DNA of 64,000 nt from JBMOMT01 sp049324835 (GCA_049324835.1 JBMOMT010000044.1:21944-85943); one strand, 5' to 3'; positions 15,194 to 24,706 are shown, counted from the first letter of the stretch. Notes: generated by a model from the sequence alone, not told the origin. A program made the numbers and translations.

Positions 15194-16717
15194 ATGCGCA
15201 ACCCTTTGGCAAAGCTCGTCTCTCTGTTGGCCCTGGTCGCTCTCCTGACCGCCTGCCAGGGCCTTTTTGGCCGCCCGGTTGAAGAGGAAACTGCCACCCC
15301 CACACCCATCCCCACACCCATCGTGCCAGAAAAGCCCACCTATGCCGTCCAGCGAGGCAACATCACCAGACAAATCGAGTTCAGCGGGCGGGTCTCGCCG
15401 GTGGAAGAGACGGCCCTTTACTTCAAGACCGGCGGCTATGTCAGGCAAGTGCTGGTCAAACGGGGCGATCCGGTGCAGGCTGGTGATCTGCTGGCCGAGC
15501 TGGAAATCGACGACCTGTTCAAACAGATGGCCCAGGCCGAGGTGGCGCTCAACTCGGCCCAACTGCGTCTCAGCGAAGCCGAAAAAGCCCTGGAGCGGCA
15601 GGCGGCCCAGGCCGGGCTGGACCTGACTGTGGCCCAGGCGCGCTTGGCCCAGGCCCAAACCACCAATGCCGACGCTATCACCCAGGCCGAGATTGCCCTG
15701 GCCGTGGCCCAGGAGCAACTGGCCCGCCTGCGGGCGCAAAAAACCAACTATGACGCCGATATACTCACCGCCCGCATCAGCCTCACCCAGGCCCAGAATG
15801 CTCTGGCCCAGGCCGAGGACGAATACCAGAAGGCCCTGGATCGTACCTGGGAACCTCAAGAAACACGCGACGCCTACGCCCGCGCCTTGCAGCAGGCCCA
15901 GTGGAACCAGCAAATCGCCCAGGCCCGCGCCGACCAGACTCTGGCCGCGCAGCAGGTCTACAGCCACGATCTCACCATCCAGGAGCTGGCCGTGACCCAG
16001 GCCCAGGCCCAGCTGACCCAGTTGCAGCGCGGCCCCGATCCGCTGCTGGCCATCGAGGTGCAGCGAGCGCAGCAGCAGCTCGATTGGCTCCAGGAAGGCG
16101 TGGACCCGCTGCTGGTCAACGAAGTGAATCAGGCTCAACTGGCTCTGGAGCGGCTGCAGGCCCAGGTAGCCGAGGCTCAGATCATCGCCCCCGTCGCCGG
16201 CGAGGTCCTCTCCCTCGCGGTGTACGCCGGCCGGCCGGCCGAGGCCTTTAAACCGGCAATCGTCGTCGCCGATCCCTCGGCCCTCGAGGTCAACGCCGAA
16301 TTGCTCAGCAGCCAGATGCAGGAACTGATCCAGGGCCAGCAGGCGGTGGTGGTGCTGAGCGACTATCCCGGCCAGACGTGGCGCGGCACGGTGCGTCAGT
16401 TGCCGTATCCTTATGGCGCCGGCGGCAGCGGCGAGGGCCTCAGCGGCGCCGACAAATCGGTTCACATCAGCCTGGAGGGTGATCTGAGCGGGCTGGAGCT
16501 GGGCGACCTGGCCCGGGTGATCATCCTGCTGGAAGAAAAAAAAGACGTGCTGTGGCTGCCCCCGGCGGCCATCCGCACCTTCCAGGGACGCAAATTCGTC
16601 ATCGTCCAGGAGCCGGATCGCCAGCGCCGCGTGGATGTGCAGATCGGCATCGAAAGCGCCGACCGGGTCGAAATCCTCGAAGGCCTTCAAGAGGGCCAGG
16701 TCGTCGTCGGGCCATAA
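15194..16717 (+). CDS. HlyD-family efflux adaptor, lipoprotein
   Basis: 507 residues. A signal peptide ends in the lipobox LTAC (Cys21), so the mature protein should be lipid-anchored on the outer face of the membrane. A Thr-Pro-rich spacer follows, then the first lipoyl half (GYVRQVLVKRGDPVQAGDLLAELE), a long Ala/Gln helical hairpin (about 115-340), the second half (AQIIAPVAGEVLSLAVYAG) and beta-barrel domains ending VEILEGLQEGQVVVGP. It is first in an operon with a giant FtsX permease and an ATPase. It differs from the adaptor at 3378, which is anchored by a membrane helix. Confidence 0.9.
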   Translation: MRNPLAKLVSLLALVALLTACQGLFGRPVEEETATPTPIPTPIVPEKPTYAVQRGNITRQIEFSGRVSPVEETALYFKTGGYVRQVLVKRGDPVQAGDLLAELEIDDLFKQMAQAEVALNSAQLRLSEAEKALERQAAQAGLDLTVAQARLAQAQTTNADAITQAEIALAVAQEQLARLRAQKTNYDADILTARISLTQAQNALAQAEDEYQKALDRTWEPQETRDAYARALQQAQWNQQIAQARADQTLAAQQVYSHDLTIQELAVTQAQAQLTQLQRGPDPLLAIEVQRAQQQLDWLQEGVDPLLVNEVNQAQLALERLQAQVAEAQIIAPVAGEVLSLAVYAGRPAEAFKPAIVVADPSALEVNAELLSSQMQELIQGQQAVVVLSDYPGQTWRGTVRQLPYPYGAGGSGEGLSGADKSVHISLEGDLSGLELGDLARVIILLEEKKDVLWLPPAAIRTFQGRKFVIVQEPDRQRRVDVQIGIESADRVEILEGLQEGQVVVGP

Positions 16718-16776
16718 TCGGAGGCATGACAGGGGCAAGATGAAAAGACCGCCCCCAGCCTTCCAATGAGATTTCC

Positions 16777-19650
16777 ATGACCACCCTATCCAATCTTTTC
16801 TCCATCCTGCTCATCGCCGCCAGGCGGCTGTGGGCCAATCGCTGGCTGACGCTCAGCCTGTTGTTGGGCTGGACGGCGGCGGTGGGTCTGAGCCTCAGTG
16901 TGCCGCTCTACGCCGACGCGGTCAATTATCGTTTGTTGCGCGAGGAGCTGGAAACGAGCCGCCAGGGAGCGCCGCCGTTTGCCTTTCGTTTTCGATACAT
17001 CGGCGCCTGGCACGGGGCCAGACAGTGGGCAGACGTCCAGCAGGTGGATGCTTACCTGCGCGAGTCGGCCGCCGGCGAGATCGGCCTGCCGTTGGAGCGT
17101 CTCATCCGCCACTTCAAGACCGACAACTTTAGGCTCTTTCCCGCCTCTGAGGCGCTCTATGCCGACATTCGGGATCCGTTAGAGTGGGTGGCCTTTGGTT
17201 TTATCAGCCATCTGGCAGATCACATCACCCTGTTAGAAGGCTCGCTGCCGCAACCCAACCCTCACGCCGATGGCGCTATCGAGGTGCTGCTGCATCACCA
17301 ACTGGCCGAAGAACTGGGCCTTCAGGTGGGTGAGGAGTATGTCGCTTTCGGGCGCAAAACAACCGACACCCACTCGGGCGAATCGGTGCAGATAACGGTG
17401 CGCATCGCCGGTGTATGGCAGGCCACCAACCCGGCAGACGATTTCTGGTTCTACACCCCGGCCACCTTTGACCGGGTGCTGTTGCTGCCAGAGACAACGT
17501 ATCTCAACCGCATCGCTGCCAGCCTGGACAGTGAAGTCTACCTGGGGGTGTGGTATCTACTCTTTGACGGCTCGGCCGTTTACACCGATGACGTAACGGA
17601 GCTGTTGGGCCGCATCGCCGCCGTGGAGACGCGGGTTGCCTCACTGCTGCCCAAAACGGCCCTCGATCTCTCACCCGTCGAGGCGATGCAACAGTATCGT
17701 TTTCAGGCTTACCTGCTCACCATCCTGCTATCCGTTTTTCTGATCCCGGTGCTGGGGCTCGTCCTCTATTTCGTGGCCATGACGGCCGGTATGGCCGTGC
17801 GCCGCCAACAAACCGAGATCGCCGTGCTGCGCAGCCGGGGCGCGTCGCGCTGGCAGGTGTTGGGCGTCTACCTGCTGGAAGGGCTGATCATCGGCCTGCT
17901 GGCGCTGATCCTGGGCCTGCTGCTGGGCCAGGCCATCGCCCTGGCAATGGGTCAGGTGCGCTCGTTTCTGACGCTGGTCAATCGCCCGCCGCTGCCGGTT
18001 CGCCTCTCCTGGAGCAATCTACGCTTTGCCCTGGGCGCGCTGGCGCTGGCCCTGCTGACCAGCCTGCTGCCGGCATTATCTGCCGCCGGGCACACCGTCG
18101 TCACCCACAAGCAGGAACAGGCCCGCTCGCTGCGCCGCCCCCTCTGGCAGCGGTTCTACCTCGATTTTGCCCTGCTCATCCCACCGTTCTACGGTTATTA
18201 CCTGCTGCGTCAACGCGGCACGATCTCGGTCAACCTGGGCAGCGGCGTGAGCAGCGATCCGTTTCAGAATCCGCTGCTCTTTTTGGTGCCGACGCTGTTC
18301 ATCCTGGCCCTGGGATTGTTGCTCATCCGACTCTTTCCGCTGTTCATGTCCGGGCTGGCCTGGCTGGTCGGCTGGCTGCCGGGCACGCCGCTGATGCTGG
18401 CGCTGCGCCACCTGGCCCGTTCATCGGCGCATTACACCGGCCCGCTGCTGCTGCTCATCCTCACCCTGGGACTGGCGGCCTTTACCGCCTCGATGGCCCT
18501 GACCGTCGACGATCACCTGGCAGACCAGGTGTACTATGAGGTCGGCGCCGATCTTGACGTGCGGGAAACCGGCGAGAGCACCCAGACCGCCGAAGAGATC
18601 CTGGGCATCGAGCCGGCTCAGCCGGCACAACAAGAGCAGGGCCCTCGCTGGCTCTTTTTGCCGCTGAGTGATCATCTGCTCGTGGATGGGGTGACGGCGG
18701 CGGCCCGCGCCGGAGACTACCCGGCCCGTTCCACACTCAGCAGCCGCGAGGAAGGCACTTTTTTGGGCATCGACCGCGTCGATTTTCCCGGCGTGGCCTT
18801 TTTCCGCCCCGATTTTGCCGCCGAATCGCTGGGCGGGCTGATGAACCTGCTGGCCCTGGATGGGCGCGCCTTGTTGGTCGAGCAGGGCTTTATGTGGCGC
18901 AACAGCCTGAGCGTGGGCGATCCACTGCGGCTGGAGCTGGTGATGGGCCGCGAGCGCCACCCGGTCGATTTCACCATCGCCGGCGTGCTGCATCTCTTTC
19001 CCACACTCTACCCGGACGACGGCCCGTTTTTCGTGGGCAACCTGGATTACGCCTTTCAGCAAACGGGCGACGAATACCCCTACGACGTGTGGCTCCGCAC
19101 CGACAGCCAACGCCCTGCAGCAGACATTGTCGCCGATCTGGAAGGGCTCGGCTTTCAGGTCATCGGCTACGACGATGCCCGCCAGATGATCGTCAAAGAG
19201 CAGACACAGCCGGCGCGGCAAGGGCTGTTCGGGGTGTTATCGGTGGGTTTTGTGGCCGCCGCCGGACTGACGGTGTTGGGGTTTCTGCTGTACGCCGTTT
19301 TTTCGTTTCGCCGCCGCTTCATCGAGCTGGGCGTGCTGCGGGCCATCGGCCTCTCGGTGGAGCAAATGGCCGCCTTTTTGGCCGGCGAGCAACTGGCGCT
19401 CATCGTCACCGGCGCGGCATGCGGCACGCTGCTGGGCGTGACCGCCAGCCGGCTTTTTATCCCCTTTCTGCAGGTGCAGGCGGGGGCGCATCCGCACACG
19501 CCGCCCTTTGTGGTGCAGGTGGCCTGGGCCGACATTTTCCAGATTTACGCCGTTTTCGGGGCCATGCTGCTCGCTGCCGTGATCCTGATGTTGTCGCTGC
19601 TGGCGCACATGCGTGTGTTCGAGGCGATCAAACTGGGTGAGGTGGCCTGA
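16777..19650 (+). CDS. Large FtsX-like ABC permease
   Basis: 957 residues. One N-terminal helix (about 20-45), a large extracytoplasmic domain to about 300, a central block of several membrane segments (about 305-555), a second extracytoplasmic domain, and a C-terminal FtsX block (about 815-955) ending MRVFEAIKLGEVA. This is the ten-helix type of permease seen with LolD-type ATPases. It is translationally coupled to the ATPase by a TGATG overlap and follows the lipoprotein adaptor by 59 bases. The substrate is unknown; such sets often handle lipoproteins, peptides or toxic compounds. Confidence 0.9.
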   Translation: MTTLSNLFSILLIAARRLWANRWLTLSLLLGWTAAVGLSLSVPLYADAVNYRLLREELETSRQGAPPFAFRFRYIGAWHGARQWADVQQVDAYLRESAAGEIGLPLERLIRHFKTDNFRLFPASEALYADIRDPLEWVAFGFISHLADHITLLEGSLPQPNPHADGAIEVLLHHQLAEELGLQVGEEYVAFGRKTTDTHSGESVQITVRIAGVWQATNPADDFWFYTPATFDRVLLLPETTYLNRIAASLDSEVYLGVWYLLFDGSAVYTDDVTELLGRIAAVETRVASLLPKTALDLSPVEAMQQYRFQAYLLTILLSVFLIPVLGLVLYFVAMTAGMAVRRQQTEIAVLRSRGASRWQVLGVYLLEGLIIGLLALILGLLLGQAIALAMGQVRSFLTLVNRPPLPVRLSWSNLRFALGALALALLTSLLPALSAAGHTVVTHKQEQARSLRRPLWQRFYLDFALLIPPFYGYYLLRQRGTISVNLGSGVSSDPFQNPLLFLVPTLFILALGLLLIRLFPLFMSGLAWLVGWLPGTPLMLALRHLARSSAHYTGPLLLLILTLGLAAFTASMALTVDDHLADQVYYEVGADLDVRETGESTQTAEEILGIEPAQPAQQEQGPRWLFLPLSDHLLVDGVTAAARAGDYPARSTLSSREEGTFLGIDRVDFPGVAFFRPDFAAESLGGLMNLLALDGRALLVEQGFMWRNSLSVGDPLRLELVMGRERHPVDFTIAGVLHLFPTLYPDDGPFFVGNLDYAFQQTGDEYPYDVWLRTDSQRPAADIVADLEGLGFQVIGYDDARQMIVKEQTQPARQGLFGVLSVGFVAAAGLTVLGFLLYAVFSFRRRFIELGVLRAIGLSVEQMAAFLAGEQLALIVTGAACGTLLGVTASRLFIPFLQVQAGAHPHTPPFVVQVAWADIFQIYAVFGAMLLAAVILMLSLLAHMRVFEAIKLGEVA

Positions 19651-20672
19651 TGCCAGCCCTCATCGTCTGCGATAACCTGGTCAAAATCTACAAAATCGCC
19701 GATCTGGAGGTGGTGGCCCTGCAAGGGCTGGATCTGACCGTCGAGCGAGGTGAGATGTTGGGCATCGTCGGCGCTTCCGGCTCGGGAAAATCGACGCTGC
19801 TCAACATCCTGGGCGGTCTCGACCGGCCCTCTGCCGGGCGGGTGACGGTGGACGGCCAGGACCTGCTCAAACTTTCCGACGCCGCCCTGAATCGTTATCG
19901 CCGCAAAAAGGTGGGCTTTGTCTGGCAACAGACGGCGCGTAATCTGGTGCCCTATCTCACCGCTCAAGAAAATATCGAGCTGCCCATGACAGTGGCCGGG
20001 TTACAACGCCGCACAAAGCGCGCCTGGGCCAGGGAGCTTTTGCAGGCGGTGGGCCTCTATGAGCGGCGCCGGCATCGGCTGGCCCAACTCTCCGGCGGCG
20101 AACAGCAGCGCGTGGCCATCGCCGTGGCGCTGGCCAACAAGCCGCTGCTGCTGCTGGCCGATGAACCCACCGGCGAGGTGGACAGCATCACCGCTCAGGC
20201 TATCCTGGATACGTTTCACGGGCTGGGCGAAACGCTGAACCTGACGACGATCATCGTGACCCACGACCCGCGCGTGGTGGAGCAGGTGGATCGGGCCGTG
20301 GCCATCCGCGATGGTAAAACCAGCAGTGAGACCATTCGCCAGGTGAGCCAGTTGGAGCAGGCGATGGTAGGCCAGCGGCCAGCGGAAGCAGGGCCGCCGG
20401 AACAGGTGACGTTTCACGAGTACGTGGTGCTCGACTCGGCGGGCCGCCTCCAGGTGCCCCAGGACTATCGCGAGCGGTTTGGCATCGGCGACCGCGCCCA
20501 ACTGGAAGCAACCGACGACGGTATTCTGATCCGGCCCGTCACGCTGGCCCGGCGCGGCCCGGAAAAGGCGGGCGAGCCGCCCGGTCTGGAGCAGCAGATC
20601 GCCCGTCTCTTTGGGGATGAAAAACCGGCGCGGCGACGGGGGCTCCTGGCCCGATTGCGGAGAAAAGAGTAA
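19650..20672 (+). CDS. ABC ATPase with C-terminal AbrB-like domain
   Basis: 340 residues. The first 225 are a LolD-type ATPase: Walker A GASGSGKST, signature LSGGEQQ, Walker B LLLLADEP and VTHD switch His are intact. After it comes an unusual tail (about 250-300) reading like a SpoVT-AbrB swapped-hairpin strand set: VVLDSAGRLQVPQDYRERFG and then a hydrophobic GILIRPV strand. AbrB folds usually bind DNA or dimerise. In an ABC ATPase the tail could set up dimerisation or regulation. A basic end (RRRGLLARLRRKE) follows. Its ATG overlaps the permease stop by one base. Confidence 0.9.
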   Translation: MPALIVCDNLVKIYKIADLEVVALQGLDLTVERGEMLGIVGASGSGKSTLLNILGGLDRPSAGRVTVDGQDLLKLSDAALNRYRRKKVGFVWQQTARNLVPYLTAQENIELPMTVAGLQRRTKRAWARELLQAVGLYERRRHRLAQLSGGEQQRVAIAVALANKPLLLLADEPTGEVDSITAQAILDTFHGLGETLNLTTIIVTHDPRVVEQVDRAVAIRDGKTSSETIRQVSQLEQAMVGQRPAEAGPPEQVTFHEYVVLDSAGRLQVPQDYRERFGIGDRAQLEATDDGILIRPVTLARRGPEKAGEPPGLEQQIARLFGDEKPARRRGLLARLRRKE

Positions 20673-20844
20673 CACGCGGTGCGCGATACACGCATCATCT
20701 CTCACCCAACATCTGCTGGCGACTGTCGGAGAGCCGGTGGGTTGGGGCCATCACGTGGAGTATACCCGAACAAGTTCGGATTCCTTTGCCCCACATGGGT
20801 TGTGATTCAATCTCTCCGACAGGCTGCCAGAAAGTAACAGCGCC
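20673..20844. other. Intergenic spacer between two ATPase genes
   Basis: 172 bases with no gene. It contains a short CCGAA-loop-TTCGG inverted repeat near 20767-20780 without a T-tract. I could not assign a promoter with confidence, so the following ATPase may be co-transcribed with the locus upstream. Confidence 0.4.
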
Positions 20845-21594
20845 ATGATCCAGGAATCGACGGGCACCAATCAGCCGGTGGAGAAAAACCCGGCGCCTAT
20901 CGTTCGGCTCGAAAACGTCACACGGGTCTACCGCCTGGGCCGGAGTCAGGTGGCGGCCCTGCGCAACGTGACGCTGGCCCTGCCACGCGGTATATTTGCT
21001 GCCCTCAAAGGGCGCTCTGGCTCGGGCAAGACCACCTTGCTCAACCTCGTCGGCGGGCTGGATCGACCCACCGCCGGTGAGGTGATCCTCGACGGCCAGC
21101 CGTTGTCGCGCCTCTCAGACCGGCGGCTGACCGGGATGCGCCGCCGGCGCATCGGCTTTGTGTTCCAGTCGTTTGCCCTGCTGCCCACCTTTTCGGCCTT
21201 TGAGAATGTCGAATTGATGCTGCGCATCGCCGGCATGTGGCGCGCTCGGCGGCAGCGGGCCATGCGTAGCCTGGAGCTGGTGGGACTGGGCGCGTGGGCG
21301 CAGCACCGTCCCTGGGAGCTCTCCGGCGGGCAACAACAGCGGGTGGCCATCGCCCGGGCGTTGGCCACCCATCCAGACCTGATCCTGGCCGACGAGCCGA
21401 CCGGCGAGTTGGACAGCGCCACCGGGCGGCAGATCATGGCCCTGTTTCGGTATCTGGTCGAGCGGGAGGGCATCAGCCTGCTCATGGCCACCCACGATCC
21501 GGTGGTAGAAGAGTATGCTCACCTCGTCTACGAGCTGGGCGATGGTCAGGTGCTGGCGGTGCATCGCCGGCCCGCCACAGACTCGTCGCCATGA
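20845..21594 (+). CDS. ABC transporter ATP-binding protein
   Basis: 249 residues, LolD-type. Walker A GRSGSGKTT, FVFQSFALLP Q-loop, signature LSGGQQQ, Walker B LILADEP, GELD D-loop and ATHD switch are intact, with a 20-residue N-terminal extension. Two ATPase genes for one permease suggests either a heterodimeric motor, with the AbrB-tailed ATPase as the other half, or service to a permease elsewhere. A strong terminator follows immediately, closing the locus. Confidence 0.92.
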   Translation: MIQESTGTNQPVEKNPAPIVRLENVTRVYRLGRSQVAALRNVTLALPRGIFAALKGRSGSGKTTLLNLVGGLDRPTAGEVILDGQPLSRLSDRRLTGMRRRRIGFVFQSFALLPTFSAFENVELMLRIAGMWRARRQRAMRSLELVGLGAWAQHRPWELSGGQQQRVAIARALATHPDLILADEPTGELDSATGRQIMALFRYLVEREGISLLMATHDPVVEEYAHLVYELGDGQVLAVHRRPATDSSP

Positions 21595-21615
21595 ATGGCG
21601 CGCTCGGACCACACG

Positions 21616-21649
21616 ACGGCCAGACCGCATCGGGTCTGGCCGTTTTTTT
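21616..21649 (+). terminator. Intrinsic terminator
   Basis: ACGGCCAGACC (21616-21626) pairs with GGTCTGGCCGT (21633-21643) across a 6-base loop, followed by TTTTTT. It ends the plus-strand ABC export locus and faces the convergent WecA-type gene. Confidence 0.92.
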
Positions 21650-21668
21650 ACGTGCGGCAACGCCTGGC

Positions 21669-22742
21669 TCACCGCTCCGGCGCGTCGGCATCGGGTGGGT
21701 GGAGGGTCCGATTTTCTCCCTTGCGACGGGAGAGAAAAGCCAGCATGGCCATCATCACAGCGCCCAATAACAGCAGCACGATAGCCTTGTACAGCCGTGA
21801 AGAGACCAGCAACGCCAGCGCGCCAAAAGCGGCGCAGAAGGCGTAATAACCCAACACGATCTGGCGCTGCGAAAAGCCCAGGTCCTGCAATTGAAAGTGC
21901 AGGTGTCCCCTATCCCCCTGGCCGATAGACTGGCCGGCCCGCAGGCGCCGCAAAACCTGCCAGGCCACATCCAGGATAGGGATGCTGAACACCAGCAGCA
22001 CCGTGGCCACCCGCGCCCCGGCAACGATGCCCAGCGAGGCCACGGCAAAACCCAAAAAAAACGAGCCAGAGCTGCCCATAAAGATACGCGCCGGGTGAAA
22101 ATTGAACGGCAGAAAACCCAGCGTCGCTCCCAGCAGGGCCAACGGCAGCAGCGCCACGCTGTACTGCCCCTGCCGGATCATGTGGACGGCCAGCACCGCC
22201 GAGAGAATGGCCGCCACACCGGCTGCCAGGCCGTCCAGGCCATCCAAAAAATTGACGGTGTTGATCATGCCCACGATCCAGAACAACGTCAGGGCGATGA
22301 CGAACGGCCACGGAAAAACAGTGATCTGGTTGGTAAAGGGATTCATCACCCGCTCGATAAAGACCAGGCCGGCGATGGCTATCAGCGCGGCCACGATCTG
22401 GCCCACGTATTGCGCCCGCGGGCGCAGATCGAGTCTGTCATCCAGGAAGCCAAAGACAAAGATGAACGTGCTGCCCAGCAGCAGCGCTGCCAGGCGCGTG
22501 GTCTCGTGAGGGTCGGGGCCTTCGGGGCTGGGCAGCCAGCCCCGGACCAGCGCCGAGATACCCACAGCCAGAACAAAGGCGACGTACATCGCCACGCCGC
22601 CGGTGCGAGGGATGGCGCCGCTGTGCTGCCGCCGCCCGCCAGGCCGGTCGACCAGGCCCAGCCGCCGACCCAGACGGGTTGCCAGCGGCACGGCGATCAG
22701 CGCCGACGCCAGAGCAGCCAGGAAAACCAAAACAAAGGCCAT
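21669..22742 (-). CDS. WecA/TagO-type undecaprenyl-phosphate sugar-1-phosphate transferase
   Basis: 357 residues, polytopic. Family segments are present: LGLVDRPGGRRQHSGAIPRTGG, the catalytic Asp pair in FGFLDDRLDLRP, NTVNFLDGLDGLAAG, GATLGFLPFNFHPARIFMGSSG and the HLHFQLQ loop. It transfers GlcNAc-1-P or a related sugar phosphate to undecaprenyl phosphate at the inner face of the membrane and so starts a cell-surface polymer. MraY is excluded by the loop sequences. Last gene of the minus-strand run starting at 32179. Confidence 0.9.
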   Translation of the reverse strand: MAFVLVFLAALASALIAVPLATRLGRRLGLVDRPGGRRQHSGAIPRTGGVAMYVAFVLAVGISALVRGWLPSPEGPDPHETTRLAALLLGSTFIFVFGFLDDRLDLRPRAQYVGQIVAALIAIAGLVFIERVMNPFTNQITVFPWPFVIALTLFWIVGMINTVNFLDGLDGLAAGVAAILSAVLAVHMIRQGQYSVALLPLALLGATLGFLPFNFHPARIFMGSSGSFFLGFAVASLGIVAGARVATVLLVFSIPILDVAWQVLRRLRAGQSIGQGDRGHLHFQLQDLGFSQRQIVLGYYAFCAAFGALALLVSSRLYKAIVLLLLGAVMMAMLAFLSRRKGENRTLHPPDADAPER

Positions 22743-22780
22743 TTCACACCTTTATGCGAAAGCGTCGCAAGCGGCGGGTT

Positions 22781-24193
22781 TTAATCCGGCCGGGGACGGC
22801 GCTGCCTCACCTGGACGACCACCCAGCCAACGGCCAACGGCACCAGGATAACCACGAACAAGAGGGTGTACACTGTGTCCTGAGAAGGTGCAGCATCGCT
22901 CCTGGCCACTGCCGGCTCGTCTGAGGCAACTGTCATCTCTTGCACAGGCGTTTCTGCCGCCAGGGTTGGCACTGTTGCGACCGTCGTCGCAACCGGCAGT
23001 GGCGTGATGCCGGTTACACTCGCCACCTGCTGGCTCTGATGAAAGCCGAAACCAGAATCGTTCGTTTCTGCCACCGCCTGAGGAGTGGCAGTCGGGGGCG
23101 GCGGCAGAGGCGTATCGGTGGCAGTGGGTGTGGGCGGCTCTGGCGTGGGGGTGGGCGTGGGTGGTTCCGGCGTGGGCGTGGGCGGTGCGGTGGGTGTGGG
23201 CGCCGGCGCAACGATGATCAGTTCCTGACCGACGGCGATCAGACCGGCATCGGCCAGGCCGTTGAGCCGGGCGATCTCGTCTGCGGGCACACCGTAGGCC
23301 TCGGCGATGGCAGCCAGCGTTTGCCCTGCCTGCACGACGTGAACGACAGAGCCATCGGGCCGGGGAGCAGCGACCGTCACCGGCACGGCAACCACCGCCT
23401 CAGGTTGGGCGGGCGGCGATGTGGGGGTGGGCGGCGGCGGGCTGCTCACCGCCACCAAACTGGCGTCGTCGATGTAGACATCGTTGGCGATGCGCGGAAT
23501 GCCATCGGACCAATCGGCGCGCGAATAGGTAAACACCGTCACCTTGTCCGATTGGGCCGTGGCCTCCACCGCAAAGAGCACCCAGGCATCGTAGGCGCTC
23601 TGTTCCGCGGCCCAAACCACACTGGCCGCCCAGGGGTTCATGCCGCCGCTGGGATCGATGCCCACCTGGGTGTGCATGGGCGACGCCAGGTAAGAATAGG
23701 GCGTGGTGGGGCACTCGTTCCACTGTTCGCCGGGCATGCAAGACCAGGTCTGCATATAGACCTCAAAACGCAACCGCGTGCCGGGCTGGATTCCGCTCAC
23801 CTGCTGCATCAGGCCCGCCTCGTGCTGGCGGTTCCAGGAAAAGTATTTTTGTGAGAGGTTTCCGCTGCGCACCCGATAGATGAACTCGGCGGTGCTGGTG
23901 CCGCGAAACTCGGGGCGGCCCCAGGCGCACTGGGCATCACCGTTGCAATAGTTGGGGGCCACCGTGCCGGGCGGCGCGATGTCCACGTAAAAGGCTCGCC
24001 AGCCGGGCGCCACCTGCACCTCGGCAATGCCGTCCTGGAAGGGCCAGGACTGGCCGTAACCGGCCTCGAAATCGCCGTTGACCAGCAGGTTGTTCCCCGG
24101 TTGCTGGGCGCTCACTCTGACAGGCGCCCCCACAACCAGAGCCAACAGACATAAACTCAGCCAAACCATCGGAACGATACGTGTGTGCAACAT
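22781..24193 (-). CDS. Secreted surface protein: N-terminal beta domain, LysM, Thr-Pro linker, C-terminal anchor
   Basis: 470 residues. A signal peptide (about 1-29) precedes NLLVNGDFEAG, a start typical of carbohydrate-binding-like jelly-roll domains. A LysM domain (about 285-330, HVVQAGQTLAAIAEAYGVP) should bind peptidoglycan or another GlcNAc polymer. A Thr-Pro-rich linker leads to a C-terminal membrane helix and a basic tail (VRQRRPRPD), so the protein is anchored with the linker spanning the wall. The four cysteines in the N-terminal domain could form disulfides. Function is not known; a wall-associated sugar-binding role is inferred. Confidence 0.82.
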   Translation of the reverse strand: MLHTRIVPMVWLSLCLLALVVGAPVRVSAQQPGNNLLVNGDFEAGYGQSWPFQDGIAEVQVAPGWRAFYVDIAPPGTVAPNYCNGDAQCAWGRPEFRGTSTAEFIYRVRSGNLSQKYFSWNRQHEAGLMQQVSGIQPGTRLRFEVYMQTWSCMPGEQWNECPTTPYSYLASPMHTQVGIDPSGGMNPWAASVVWAAEQSAYDAWVLFAVEATAQSDKVTVFTYSRADWSDGIPRIANDVYIDDASLVAVSSPPPPTPTSPPAQPEAVVAVPVTVAAPRPDGSVVHVVQAGQTLAAIAEAYGVPADEIARLNGLADAGLIAVGQELIIVAPAPTPTAPPTPTPEPPTPTPTPEPPTPTATDTPLPPPPTATPQAVAETNDSGFGFHQSQQVASVTGITPLPVATTVATVPTLAAETPVQEMTVASDEPAVARSDAAPSQDTVYTLLFVVILVPLAVGWVVVQVRQRRPRPD

Positions 24194-24229
24194 GGAACTC
24201 CTCTACTCTCGAAATTTTACGCGAGCCAG

Positions 24230-24257
24230 CGCCGCGCCGGGAATGATCGGCGCGGCG
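24230..24257 (-). terminator. GC-rich hairpin between deaminase and LysM genes
   Basis: CGCCGCGCC (24230-24238) pairs perfectly with GGCGCGGCG (24249-24257). On the minus strand no T-tract follows directly, so it may attenuate or protect the RNA rather than terminate. Confidence 0.4.
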
Positions 24258-24262
24258 CGCGC

Positions 24263-24706
24263 TCAAAGCGCCGGGCGCGGATGACGCACCAACTCGATCC
24301 CGGCCTGATCCAGAAACTGCCGCGCCAGGTCGTCGGGGTAATCGCCGCCATAGACCACCCGGACGACGCCGGCGTTGATGATCATTTTGGCGCAGACGAG
24401 GCAGGGCTGGTGAGTGACATAGATCGTCGCCCCGGCCGTCGAGACACCGTGCAGCGCGGCCTGAATGATGGCGTTTTGCTCGGCGTGGAGGGTGCGCACA
24501 CAGTGACCGTTGACGACCAGGCAGCCCTCGTCGGTGCAGTGGGCCAGCCCGGCGGGTGAGCCATTGTAGCCGGTGGTCAGGATGCGTTTGTCGCGCACGA
24601 TGATGGCGCCCACCTGCGCCCGGTTGCAGGTGCTGCGCCGGGCCACCTCGAACGTGATGCCCATAAAATACTCATCCCACGAGGGACGAGCTGGCTTGTC
24701 GCTCAT
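24263..24706 (-). CDS. dCMP/cytidine deaminase family protein
   Basis: 147 residues of the zinc-dependent deoxycytidylate deaminase group. The zinc ligands and catalytic Glu are seen in HAE (74-76) and PCLVC (Cys102, Cys105). VGAIIVRDKRILTTGYNG and the extra cysteine-rich loop (HCTDEGC) are typical of dCMP deaminase and ComEB. It converts dCMP to dUMP for thymidylate synthesis. A cytosolic nucleotide enzyme inside a block of surface genes is odd but not rare; it appears to be co-transcribed with its neighbours (30 bases from the upstream gene). Confidence 0.9.
   Translation of the reverse strand: MSDKPARPSWDEYFMGITFEVARRSTCNRAQVGAIIVRDKRILTTGYNGSPAGLAHCTDEGCLVVNGHCVRTLHAEQNAIIQAALHGVSTAGATIYVTHQPCLVCAKMIINAGVVRVVYGGDYPDDLARQFLDQAGIELVRHPRPAL

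Noticed and set aside
21891..22784. Long plus-strand frame opposite the WecA-type gene
   Set aside because: Composition is rich in Gln, His, Arg and Asp, typical of the complement of membrane-protein codons, with no start signal.
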